Of a stretch of 64,000 bases of DNA, positions 36,260 to 43,271 are shown in pieces. A model generated the notes under the pieces. That model was given only the letters and a program-made list of their open reading frames with translations, was not told the origin of the DNA and searched no databases. The position numbers were made by a program, and so were the translations under genes. Source of the DNA: Alkalihalobacterium sp048323755 (GTDB lineage: Bacteria > Bacillota > Bacilli > Bacillales > Bacillaceae_F); the NCBI RefSeq assembly GCF_048323755.1, contig NZ_JBLWFS010000022.1:1-64000 (forward strand), read 5' to 3'. Each line of letters opens with the position of its first letter. Position 1 is the first letter of the stretch.

Positions 36260-37855
36260 ATGAAAACATTATTTAGGCGAAAATTTAAACTGACTACATT
36301 GCTAATTAGTCTTATTACTACATCTTTTCTATTAACCAGTGTTATCTTATTGTTTGCATCTTATCAGTCCGAGAAGCGGTCATTGATAGATACCTATTTA
36401 TCTTTAAATTATTCAAAGTCAGAGAAAATAAGCAGTTCTGTTGACTCGCTGTTTAAGTCAATGAAGATTAACTTGCAAGAGATCAGCTACTTTCTTTCAA
36501 CTAACCCTCAGATGACAGACGAAGAGATTCAAGAATTTCTTGAACTTTTAAAGAAAAGCAGTAGATATTTTAATTCACTCGCATGGGTAGATGAAACAGG
36601 TGTCATTCAAAATATAGCACCTATCAGTGTTGGGTTAAAAGGGGAAGCGGTTACAGGCATGACGAAAGAGGTAGTTGATACGAAAGTACCTATGTTAACA
36701 CCTCCTTATATCGCACCGTCAGGACGAATGTTAGTATTATTGAGTGAACCTTTCTTTGATAGTGAAGGAAATTACAAAGGCATTATTGGGGGAACGGTCT
36801 ATCTGCAAGAACCGAACGTTCTAAATGAAATTCTAGGGAACGACTTTATCGATAGTAATGGATCTTATTACTATGTCGTTGGACCAGAAGGAAAGTTACT
36901 ATTTCATCCTGACGTTAATCGCATTGGAGACGATGTGAGGGAAAATACAGTAGTTTCTAAGTTATTACAAGGAAAAAGCGGCAAGGAGCAGGTTGTCAAT
37001 ACGAAAGGTGTCCCTATGTATGCCGCTTACAACTATATTCCTGAAATAAGTTGGGGAGTCGTCCAACAAACACCTGTTTCTTTTGTTAATGAATTATTAA
37101 AAAATCACATTCAAAATTTGATCTATACTGTACTATTCCCTTTTATTGTAATATTGGTAATATCTTTAATTTTTGCTAGAAAACTTGCTAAACCATTTAT
37201 TGAGTTGGCCGACATCGTCAACCAACTTGGTTCTGAAAAAGACGTACAGGTATCTGTTCCTGAATCTCATTGGAATCGAGAAGCAGACCTTTTAACTCAA
37301 AGTGTAAAAATGGCTATAGAAGCCGTTCAACAAAATAATAAAAAACTTGTGGAAGAAGCCATGACAGACACACTTACTGACTTACCAAATCGACGAAAGT
37401 TTAATGAAGTTATGACGAGATTGGTGAATGACGGACAACCCTTTTCACTAGTGTTAATTGATATTGATCATTTTAAATCAATCAATGATACTTATGGACA
37501 TCTACAAGGGGATGAAGTTTTAAAATACTTATCGAACACGGTTCAAGCTCTTATTCGTAAACAAGATCATTTCTTTCGATTTGGAGGAGAAGAGTTTGTT
37601 TTATTACTTCCGAGTACTACTTCAAAGGAAGCTCTTATCGTTGCAGAAAAAGTTCGAACTAAACTGGAGAATACAAACACACCTGTAGGAATACCAATTA
37701 CTGTTTCTTTGGGGATATCAGAATTCCCATTCCACACAAATTCGTTGGATGATTTGTTTTTATTTGCAGATAAAGCTTTATATCAATCAAAATCTAGTGG
37801 TAGAAACAGGACAATGATTTGGTCACCGAATGACGAATTGCGTAATAGTGTCTGA
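36260..37855 (+). CDS. Membrane diguanylate cyclase: Cache sensor + GGDEF
   Basis: 531 residues. Membrane helices at about 14-34 and 286-306 enclose an extracytoplasmic Cache-type sensor (SLAWVDETGVIQNIAP, YVVGPEGKLLFHPDVNRIG). A short cytosolic linker leads to a GGDEF domain (about 365-527) with DTLTDLPNRRKF, DIDHFKSINDTYGH and catalytic GGEEF at 442-446. The RxxD inhibitory site is intact (R433-K-Q-D436), so it is probably an active, feedback-inhibited c-di-GMP synthase responding to an external ligand. It has a weak ribosome site and a terminator follows. Confidence 0.88.
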   Translation: MKTLFRRKFKLTTLLISLITTSFLLTSVILLFASYQSEKRSLIDTYLSLNYSKSEKISSSVDSLFKSMKINLQEISYFLSTNPQMTDEEIQEFLELLKKSSRYFNSLAWVDETGVIQNIAPISVGLKGEAVTGMTKEVVDTKVPMLTPPYIAPSGRMLVLLSEPFFDSEGNYKGIIGGTVYLQEPNVLNEILGNDFIDSNGSYYYVVGPEGKLLFHPDVNRIGDDVRENTVVSKLLQGKSGKEQVVNTKGVPMYAAYNYIPEISWGVVQQTPVSFVNELLKNHIQNLIYTVLFPFIVILVISLIFARKLAKPFIELADIVNQLGSEKDVQVSVPESHWNREADLLTQSVKMAIEAVQQNNKKLVEEAMTDTLTDLPNRRKFNEVMTRLVNDGQPFSLVLIDIDHFKSINDTYGHLQGDEVLKYLSNTVQALIRKQDHFFRFGGEEFVLLLPSTTSKEALIVAEKVRTKLENTNTPVGIPITVSLGISEFPFHTNSLDDLFLFADKALYQSKSSGRNRTMIWSPNDELRNSV

Positions 37856-37896
37856 AGAGTGGGTTGCATTGCATTAAGTAAAGAGAAGAGACAAGA

Positions 37897-37930
37897 AAAA
37901 CACCTATCCGTATGTGTGATAGGTGTTTTG
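37897..37930 (+). terminator. Intrinsic terminator
   Basis: AAAACACCTATC pairs with GATAGGTGTTTT; it is symmetrical and lies between convergent genes. Confidence 0.85.
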
Positions 37931-37966
37931 TATGCGTTATATACCAACTAATCATACGTAAAAAGC

Positions 37967-38269
37967 TTATAAAACCGAAAAATTAATTCTTGGCTCGGAT
38001 TGAATGATCAGTTTCCCGTCTTTTTCTTCGAGTGCCAAGCGATAAATGTTCGGGGTACCTGAAATAGTAATGTCGACGACGGGCTGTGCGTTATGGTTTT
38101 GGGCAGTCCTAATCCTGTATTTTAAATAAGCATGTGTTCCGTTTCGAACGCGGCGACGAATTTTTTGATGTTTTTCTTCACAGAACAAGGCTTCATGTAA
38201 GTTTTCATTAGTTAATTCTTGTCCAATTAACGATGCTAATCGTTCGTGAATATCAGATTTTTTTATCAT
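37967..38269 (-). CDS. Hypothetical protein, about 100 residues
   Basis: No family recognised. The N-terminal half is helical (MIKKSDIHERLASLIGQELT), a basic stretch RRRVRNGTHAYLKYRIRTAQ follows, and the C-terminus is beta-rich (VVDITISGTPNIYRLALEEK). Start set at the ATG behind GAAAGGA; an ATG six codons earlier lacks a ribosome site. It lies just right of the terminator and left of the MITE-like element. Confidence 0.5.
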   Translation of the reverse strand: MIKKSDIHERLASLIGQELTNENLHEALFCEEKHQKIRRRVRNGTHAYLKYRIRTAQNHNAQPVVDITISGTPNIYRLALEEKDGKLIIQSEPRINFSVL

Positions 38270-38339
38270 TCCTATATTTCCTTTCATTTATATAGATCTC
38301 ATTATTACCAACAAGAACGGTTGGAGGTTCTTACTTCTA

Positions 38340-38524
38340 GGCTGTTTTCGTAAACTTTGTTGCTTTTGGACCGTTTTTTGAAAATAAAATAGCCTTTTCA
38401 AGACAAATTGATTTGTCTGAACGGCTGTTTTATTTTCAAAAGCTTCACGCATAGCGTGAAGAGCCAAGCATTCGCTTGGCTTACGGTCCAAAAGCACGGA
38501 GCAACAATCTTTGTAAAAAGAGCC
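38340..38524. mobile_element. MITE-like element, copy 1 (185 bp, 8-bp target duplication)
   Basis: Bounded by the direct repeat TACTTCTA (38332-38339 and 38525-38532). Ends are GGCTGTTTTCGTAAA and, in reverse complement, GGCTCTTTTTACAAA. Subterminal GCTTTTGGACCGT and ACGGTCCAAAAGC are perfect inverted repeats. Inside are hairpins GCCAAGC-ATTC-GCTTGGC and CTTCACGC-ATA-GCGTGAAG. This copy carries an extra internal inverted repeat absent from the others. It has no transposase. The 8-bp duplication and GGCTCTTT-type ends recall ISL3-family elements (inference from memory). Confidence 0.8.
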
Positions 38525-38532
38525 TACTTCTA

Positions 38533-38939
38533 TTGTATACAAAGAATTCCGAGACGCAATCATAATGAAAAAAATTTAAACGTAGTTAATTAAACCCTTG
38601 ATTATTTGACTTGTAAAGTCCTATTAAAACAGCATTTAACAGTTTTGCTAGTCCAATAGGTTGAAGAGGAATAATTTTTCAATAACACCTTTAACTATCC
38701 CCACTAAATTTATCCTATTTATGGGATATAAAGGTATAAATTGTGGACCAAAGACATATCGACTTACTCAATTTCCAATTTTATAAGACAATAGTAACAA
38801 TCAAAAATAGGTATTAATATCATAGTGAAAAACTACTAATTATTGTAGTATTAAAATAGCGTAAAAACTCGACTTATGAAATAATTGGTAGAATCTGATA
38901 GATATTTGTCGCAGTAGTAATTGTAGTTAGGAGTTAGTG
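38533..38939. other. Intergenic AT-rich stretch
   Basis: No gene or RNA family was recognised between the MITE-like element and the HD-GYP gene. It presumably contains the HD-GYP promoter. Confidence 0.4.
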
Positions 38940-40085
38940 ATGCATAATCAAATTAGATTAAATGAAGAGCAACAAACCATTAAGTGGTTTTTATTGCTAT
39001 TTTATATCATTTTGTTTTCTTACGATATTATTTATTATTTTTTTATGAGAGCAGAGCCAGGATTACCTAGTGAAGGTTTAGGATATTGGTTTCATATTAT
39101 CATGATTGGACTATTACCAATAGCGATTTATCAATTAAAAAAAAATAAACCTGAAACGATCAAATACGTTTATTTTTTTACTTTTTCAATTTTAACAATT
39201 TTTAACGACATCATCATTTATTGGGACAACCCAAATTCGTATAGTAGCGGGAACATAGTCGAACTCATGATTATATTGTTTTCTCCTATTTTTGTAAATA
39301 AGTTATATTTTATACTCGTTTCATTAGGTACTATTGTGCGTTTAAGTATTGTGGGCTTAGTGATCCAAGACCTTGCTGTGATGCAGCCGATGCTAATTGT
39401 AGTGGTTTTAGCCTTAATAGCTTTCATTCTTCTCAATCGTTTTATTAGTTATTTATCAGCTCTTAAGAACTCCTATGATAAACAGTTAGAGGGGATTGTA
39501 AAAGGAATTATTTCAACTCTAGAGCTGAAGGATCCTTACACTAGAGGCCACAGTGAAAGAGTAGCCGATTATGCCATGTCCTTAGCTAAAGAAACAGGGA
39601 AATTCAAAACAGATGAACTGAAAACATTTTATAATGTATGTTTGTTGCATGACATCGGTAAAATCCATATACCTGACTCCATACTAATGAAGCCAGGTAG
39701 ACTCACTGAAGAAGAATTTGAAATGATTAAGACCCATCCGGCTGTTGGAGCTCAAGCTGTTAAACACGTTAACGGAGTAGCCGAACACCTTGATGTGATT
39801 AAGTATCATCATGAACGTTGGGATGGGAAGGGTTATCCAGAACAATTACAAGGTGCGAACATACCATTATTAGCTAGAATTACATCAGTAGCCGATGCCT
39901 TTGATGCGATGACTTCTTCTAGATCTTACCGTTCAGCATTGCCGGTTAGCGAAGCCTATAAAAGAATAGTGGATGGGAAAGGCTCTCAGTTTGATCCTCA
40001 GTTAGTAGAGTTATTTGAAAAAGTTTATCCTTCTTGGTGTGACTATCATAAAAACTACCCATGGCAAGACACGAAAGTAGAATGA
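38940..40085 (+). CDS. Membrane HD-GYP domain protein (c-di-GMP phosphodiesterase type)
   Basis: About 381 residues. Five or six membrane helices (about 15-170) are followed by an HD-GYP domain: HSERVADYAMSLA, HDIGK at 237-241, LTEEEFEMIKTHP and HHERWDGKGYP at 290-300, then SVADAFDAMTSSRSYR. Catalytic His/Asp residues are intact; the GYP triplet is present within GKGYP. It probably hydrolyses cyclic di-GMP and could oppose the Cache-GGDEF enzyme 1.1 kb upstream. Start at ATG 38940 behind TTAGGAG. The 21-residue peptide gene starts 33 bases after its stop. Confidence 0.87.
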   Translation: MHNQIRLNEEQQTIKWFLLLFYIILFSYDIIYYFFMRAEPGLPSEGLGYWFHIIMIGLLPIAIYQLKKNKPETIKYVYFFTFSILTIFNDIIIYWDNPNSYSSGNIVELMIILFSPIFVNKLYFILVSLGTIVRLSIVGLVIQDLAVMQPMLIVVVLALIAFILLNRFISYLSALKNSYDKQLEGIVKGIISTLELKDPYTRGHSERVADYAMSLAKETGKFKTDELKTFYNVCLLHDIGKIHIPDSILMKPGRLTEEEFEMIKTHPAVGAQAVKHVNGVAEHLDVIKYHHERWDGKGYPEQLQGANIPLLARITSVADAFDAMTSSRSYRSALPVSEAYKRIVDGKGSQFDPQLVELFEKVYPSWCDYHKNYPWQDTKVE

Positions 40086-40118
40086 TTTAATTATACAGAG
40101 AAAAGGAGGTGACAAACT

Positions 40119-40184
40119 ATGAAAATTCGTAAACTAAAAAAGATCAAATTAACTTGCTGGTGGTGCACGTATTTTGGACGTTAA
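40119..40184 (+). CDS. 21-residue cationic Cys/Trp peptide, candidate RiPP or pheromone precursor
   Basis: The peptide has a basic leader-like half (MKIRKLKKIKL) and a core-like end (TCWWCTYFGR) with two Cys separated by two Trp. A near-perfect ribosome site AAAAGGAGGTGA lies 6 bases before the ATG, unusually strong for chance. A short hairpin with a T-rich tail follows and then a gene for a PqqD-like/M50 protease, the arrangement seen for precursor peptides that need more product than their processing enzyme. The peptide was not recognised as any known family. Function (antimicrobial, signal or regulatory) is inference. Confidence 0.6.
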   Translation: MKIRKLKKIKLTCWWCTYFGR

Positions 40185-40205
40185 TTAATGATGATATTTT
40201 ATTAA

Positions 40206-40237
40206 AAAGGATGCTAGAAACATTTGGCATCCTTATT
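40206..40237 (+). terminator. Attenuator-like hairpin between peptide and protease genes
   Basis: AAGGATGC (40207-40214) pairs with GCATCCTT (40227-40234) and is followed by ATTTATTTTAT. The imperfect T-tract suggests partial termination, giving more peptide than protease message. Confidence 0.6.
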
Positions 40238-40262
40238 TATTTTATAGAAGGAAGGCACGAAC

Positions 40263-41447
40263 ATGAAGCTATCACTTCAAACGAAACTGACCTTACATTC
40301 GTTAACTATTCGTAAAGATAAAAAACATTATATAGTCGAAGAAGTGACATCAGGCGAGTTCTATGAGATGCCGCAAGTTTGTATTGATGCAATTGAACAG
40401 ATTAATCAAGGGGTTTTACTAGAACAAATTGAAATCGAGCTCAAGCAAAGGTACCCGGAAGAAACGGTTGATCTGGTTGATTTTGCCGAACAACTTTTGG
40501 AATTACAGTTAATAAAAGAAGTAGACGGGGTAACGGTTGAAGTGAAGAAGAGCCGTCCAGTAGAGTCGGGGTTTACATGGATTCCCTCGAGTGTTGGACG
40601 TGTCTTTTTTAACCGTTTCTCGAATAAATTGTATGTTGGTTTACTCGCTGTTAACGTCTTATTTTTAATTGTTAACCCGCAATCCTTTCCTAGTTATAAG
40701 GACATCTTTTTATTTGAAACGGTCATGCCAAGTTTGTTGTTATGGATGGGTGTTTCTTTGGTGCTTGTTTTGATCCATGAATTTGGACATATTTTAGCGG
40801 TTCGCTCATATGATTTACCCGCAAAACTCGGGATCGGACACCGACTATTTTTTGTTGTATTTGAAACGGATTTAACACCTGCATGGAAGCTCGCACCGAA
40901 ACAAAGAAATAGATTGTACTTTGGCGGATTATGCTTTGATCAGTTGATGCTTTTTATCGCCTTAAGTCTGCAGCTCTTTTTCGGTGTGAATCACGGTTTG
41001 ATTGCGGGAATTTTAGGGCTTGTCGTACTTGATATCTTCATTCGCACGATCTATCAATGTTGTTTTTACATGAAAACGGATTTATATTATGTGTTTGAAA
41101 ATTGCACAGGTTGTTACAATGTGATGGAAAATGGGAGAAAGCTGTTAAGTCAGTGGTTGCCGTGGATCAAAAGCCCACCGGCGACGGAAACGTTTGCTGG
41201 CGAAGAGAAAACGGTGAAGCTGTATTCTATTTTTTTTGTAACGGGGATCTTATTAACTTGCAGTTTATTTCTCTTTTATTTTATTCCGCAAACAATCTAC
41301 GCTTTTACGAAAATACTTCCAGGCTTTCTCCAACCGATTAGCGATCCTGTCTTTTGGGATGCAGCCGTTTTTGTTGGACAATTCGTGTTGATCCTCGGGT
41401 TATTGCTGTATTCGTGGATTAAAAATCGTGCGGAGGATGCGGTATAG
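40263..41447 (+). CDS. PqqD-like domain fused to M50 membrane zinc metalloprotease
   Basis: 394 residues. Residues ~20-90 follow the PqqD/RRE pattern: YIVEEVTSGEFYEMPQVCID with AIEQINQG, then IEIELKQRYPEETVDLVDFA and EQLLELQLI, a fold that binds leader peptides. An M50 site-2-protease-like core follows with 5-6 membrane helices: zinc motif HEFGH at 172-176 and a later MKTDLYYVFEN segment with the probable third ligand Asp. A CTGC pair at 281-284 is unusual. The layout resembles the putative peptide zinc metalloproteases of RiPP clusters such as B. subtilis YydH. No radical SAM or ABC transporter is adjacent. AGAAGGAAGG precedes the ATG. Confidence 0.8.
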   Translation: MKLSLQTKLTLHSLTIRKDKKHYIVEEVTSGEFYEMPQVCIDAIEQINQGVLLEQIEIELKQRYPEETVDLVDFAEQLLELQLIKEVDGVTVEVKKSRPVESGFTWIPSSVGRVFFNRFSNKLYVGLLAVNVLFLIVNPQSFPSYKDIFLFETVMPSLLLWMGVSLVLVLIHEFGHILAVRSYDLPAKLGIGHRLFFVVFETDLTPAWKLAPKQRNRLYFGGLCFDQLMLFIALSLQLFFGVNHGLIAGILGLVVLDIFIRTIYQCCFYMKTDLYYVFENCTGCYNVMENGRKLLSQWLPWIKSPPATETFAGEEKTVKLYSIFFVTGILLTCSLFLFYFIPQTIYAFTKILPGFLQPISDPVFWDAAVFVGQFVLILGLLLYSWIKNRAEDAV

Positions 41448-41485
41448 GAATCAGAAGCACTGTTATACGATTTAATCAAAATTAT

Positions 41486-41613
41486 GCCGATATATTGTAA
41501 GTTGCGCCGATAAAACTAAAGTTACGCCGATTTATCGTGAATTGCGCCGATAAAAGCAAAGTTACGCCGATTTATCGTGAATTTTTGCGGGGATATATTA
41601 AAAGTTACACCGA
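41486..41613. repeat. 20-bp tandem repeat array
   Basis: GCCGA recurs at 41486, 41506, 41526, 41546 and 41566, exactly 20 bases apart, then degenerates (near 41588 and 41609). Unit pattern is AGTTRCGCCGATNNA. Alternate units form a 40-base higher order (ends in TTTATCGTGA on every second unit). It lies between the M50 gene and the riboswitch. Confidence 0.85.
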
Positions 41614-41710
41614 TACTCATAAAAATTCTATTAAATGATACAAACATTTGAATTGATTTATATTTGATCAAGTTATAAAATAGATTAGAAAGATTTACCA
41701 AGAGAATATG

Positions 41711-41808
41711 CTCTACTAGGGGAGCCTGTCGTTCAGGCTGAGAAAAAAGGAACAGACTTTTTGACCCTCAGGACCTGATCTGGATGATACCAGCGTAGGG
41801 AAGTAGTT
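41711..41808 (+). promoter_or_regulatory. TPP riboswitch (THI element)
   Basis: All conserved blocks are present in order: GGGGAGCC, GGCTGAGA, GACCCT, GGACCTGATCTGGAT, then ACCAGCGTAGGGAA, closed by CTACT/AGTAG as P1. It binds thiamine pyrophosphate. An intrinsic terminator follows at 41823, so it should act by premature termination when TPP is high. The only gene downstream before a new promoter is an SDR. Confidence 0.95.
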
Positions 41809-41822
41809 GAGTTTGAACTATG

Positions 41823-41853
41823 ACTAGGTCCATATTTTTGACCTGGTTTTTTT
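41823..41853 (+). terminator. Riboswitch-controlled terminator
   Basis: ACTAGGTC pairs (with G-U) with GACCTGGT, followed by seven T residues; it lies 15 bases after the TPP aptamer and 42 bases before the SDR start. Confidence 0.85.
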
Positions 41854-41895
41854 GCATGCAGTTCTAGACTTTTTACATAAAATGGAGGGATTGTT

Positions 41896-42657
41896 ATGGA
41901 ATTAAGCAAACAAACGGTATTAATAACAGGAGCAAGTCGTGGAGTAGGAGCTGCATTGGCTAAAGCTTTTGTAAATGAAGGCGCAAATGTCGTAGTGAAC
42001 TATTTTCAAAGTAAAGAAAAGGCAGAGGACTTGGCCCAGACATTAGGTGAAAAAGCGATCGCTATTCAAGCCGATGTAAGAGATAAGGATCAGGTCAATA
42101 CAATGGTAGCTCAAGCAAAAGAATATTTTAACACGCCGGTTACAACGATCGTAAACAATGCGTTAATCGATTTTCAATTCAATCCTGTAGCTCAGAAAAA
42201 TGCGTTTGAACTTCAGTGGGAGAATTTTAATACCCAGTTTGAGGGAAGTGTGAAGGGCTCACTAAATACGGTGCAGGCGTGTTTAGCCGACATGAAGGAA
42301 ATTGGGTTTGGTCGTATTGTGAATGTAGGGACCAACTTAGTACAAAACCCAGTGGTTGCCTACCATGAGTACACAACCGGGAAGGCTGCACTCCTCGGAT
42401 TTACGCGCAATTTGGCAAAAGAACTAGGGCAATACGGGATTACAGTCAATATGATCTCCGGTGGGCTTTTAAAAGAAACGGATGCTAGCAGCGTCACAAC
42501 GGAAGAAGTGTTTGGTATCATTCAAGCTACAACGCCATTACAAAAAGTAACGACACCTGAAGAATTTGCTGAAACCGCTTTGTTCTTTGCATCCCCGTGG
42601 GCACGAGCAGTAACAGGCCAGAACTTAGTCGTTGATGGTGGATTGGTGATGGACTGA
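41896..42657 (+). CDS. SDR-family oxidoreductase under TPP riboswitch control (FabG-like)
   Basis: 253 residues: cofactor loop LITGASRGVGAALAKAF, ADVRDKDQV, VNNALIDFQF (NNAG-type motif altered to NNAL), Ser/Thr region NVGTNLVQNP and Y-x-x-x-K in YTTGKAALLG, ending VTGQNLVVDGGLVMD. It is annotated FabG-like by fold, but the riboswitch ties it to thiamine metabolism. A role in thiamine-precursor salvage is inference. I have an uncertain recollection of THI elements predicted before similar genes (oarX) in other bacilli. AATGGAGGG precedes the ATG. Confidence 0.85.
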   Translation: MELSKQTVLITGASRGVGAALAKAFVNEGANVVVNYFQSKEKAEDLAQTLGEKAIAIQADVRDKDQVNTMVAQAKEYFNTPVTTIVNNALIDFQFNPVAQKNAFELQWENFNTQFEGSVKGSLNTVQACLADMKEIGFGRIVNVGTNLVQNPVVAYHEYTTGKAALLGFTRNLAKELGQYGITVNMISGGLLKETDASSVTTEEVFGIIQATTPLQKVTTPEEFAETALFFASPWARAVTGQNLVVDGGLVMD

Positions 42658-42768
42658 TTCACCATCTACAGTCAATTATATGGGGAAATGAACAACAATT
42701 AGTCATAATTAGTTAAGATTGATTACAACCAATATCATTAATAGGAAAGTATCGTTTTACTTTAGAAA

Positions 42769-42903
42769 TAGACTTTGCTAATTCAGCAAAGTTTATTTTT
42801 GCTTTTGGACCGTAAGCCAAGCGAATGCTTGGCTCTTCACGCATAGCGTGAAGCTTTTGAAAAGAAAATCGGTCCAAAAGCAACAAAGTTTACGAAAACA
42901 GCC
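42769..42903. mobile_element. MITE-like element, copy 2 (degenerate left end)
   Basis: Inverted relative to copy 1. Shared core: GCTTTTGGACCGTAAGCC, hairpins GCCAAGC-GAAT-GCTTGGC and CTTCACGC-ATA-GCGTGAAG, then CGGTCCAAAAGCAACAAAG and TTTACGAAAACAGCC. The left end is worn. Flanks TTTAGAAA and TTTAATAA agree at 6 of 8 positions, consistent with an old target duplication. Confidence 0.7.
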
Positions 42904-42972
42904 TTTAATAAAAAATAGCTCATATATTACTACTAGAATCGTTAGTTCAGCACTATTCGACAAAGTTACTCA

Positions 42973-43000
42973 TTGAATGATTACTCATTCATGTTATAAT
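42973..43000 (+). promoter_or_regulatory. Promoter overlapped by a FadR(YsiA)-box-like operator
   Basis: TGAATGATTACTCATTCA (42974-42991) is a perfect 7+7 dyad with a 4-base spacer. It differs at one position from the B. subtilis FadR consensus as I know it (TGAATGAMTANTCATTCA). It covers the -35 and spacer of a promoter TTGAAT (42973)-N16-TATAAT (42995), as expected for repression. The first gene downstream is the GPH symporter, about 270 bases away; no other gene was found between them. Confidence 0.6.
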
Positions 43001-43239
43001 CAATATTATCTAAATATTTTAAATAATTTCAATTATGTATACAGACTTACAGAATATTTTAATCACTTCTACTACATATTAAACTCACTAAAAAGATAGA
43101 AATAATTAAGATTAATACGAACTCTTACTGAAAATAATAAATGTGGAGCGGTATGGTCGTGTTATTTTTTGGTTTCTATACAGGACGTTTTTCATTCTGG
43201 GAGTTGACTTTGCGAGCAGAGGATTAATAAATCAACGAA

Positions 43240-43253
43240 TGTAAGCGTATACA
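43240..43253 (+). promoter_or_regulatory. cre site (CcpA operator) before the sugar symporter
   Basis: TGTAAGCGTATACA fits TGNAANCGNNNNCA and is near-palindromic. It lies 18 bases before the start codon and just after a possible promoter (TTGACT at 43204, TAATAA at 43225), the usual roadblock position. Confidence 0.72.
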
Positions 43254-43271
43254 CAAAAGGGAGGATCTATC

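Noticed and set aside
38288..38563. 91-codon minus-strand frame and an opposing 61-codon frame
   Set aside because: Both lie across the MITE-like element; codons follow its hairpins, and no ribosome site or family is visible.
41486..41613. CRISPR array
   Set aside because: The 20-base units repeat directly without unique spacers, and no cas genes are present.
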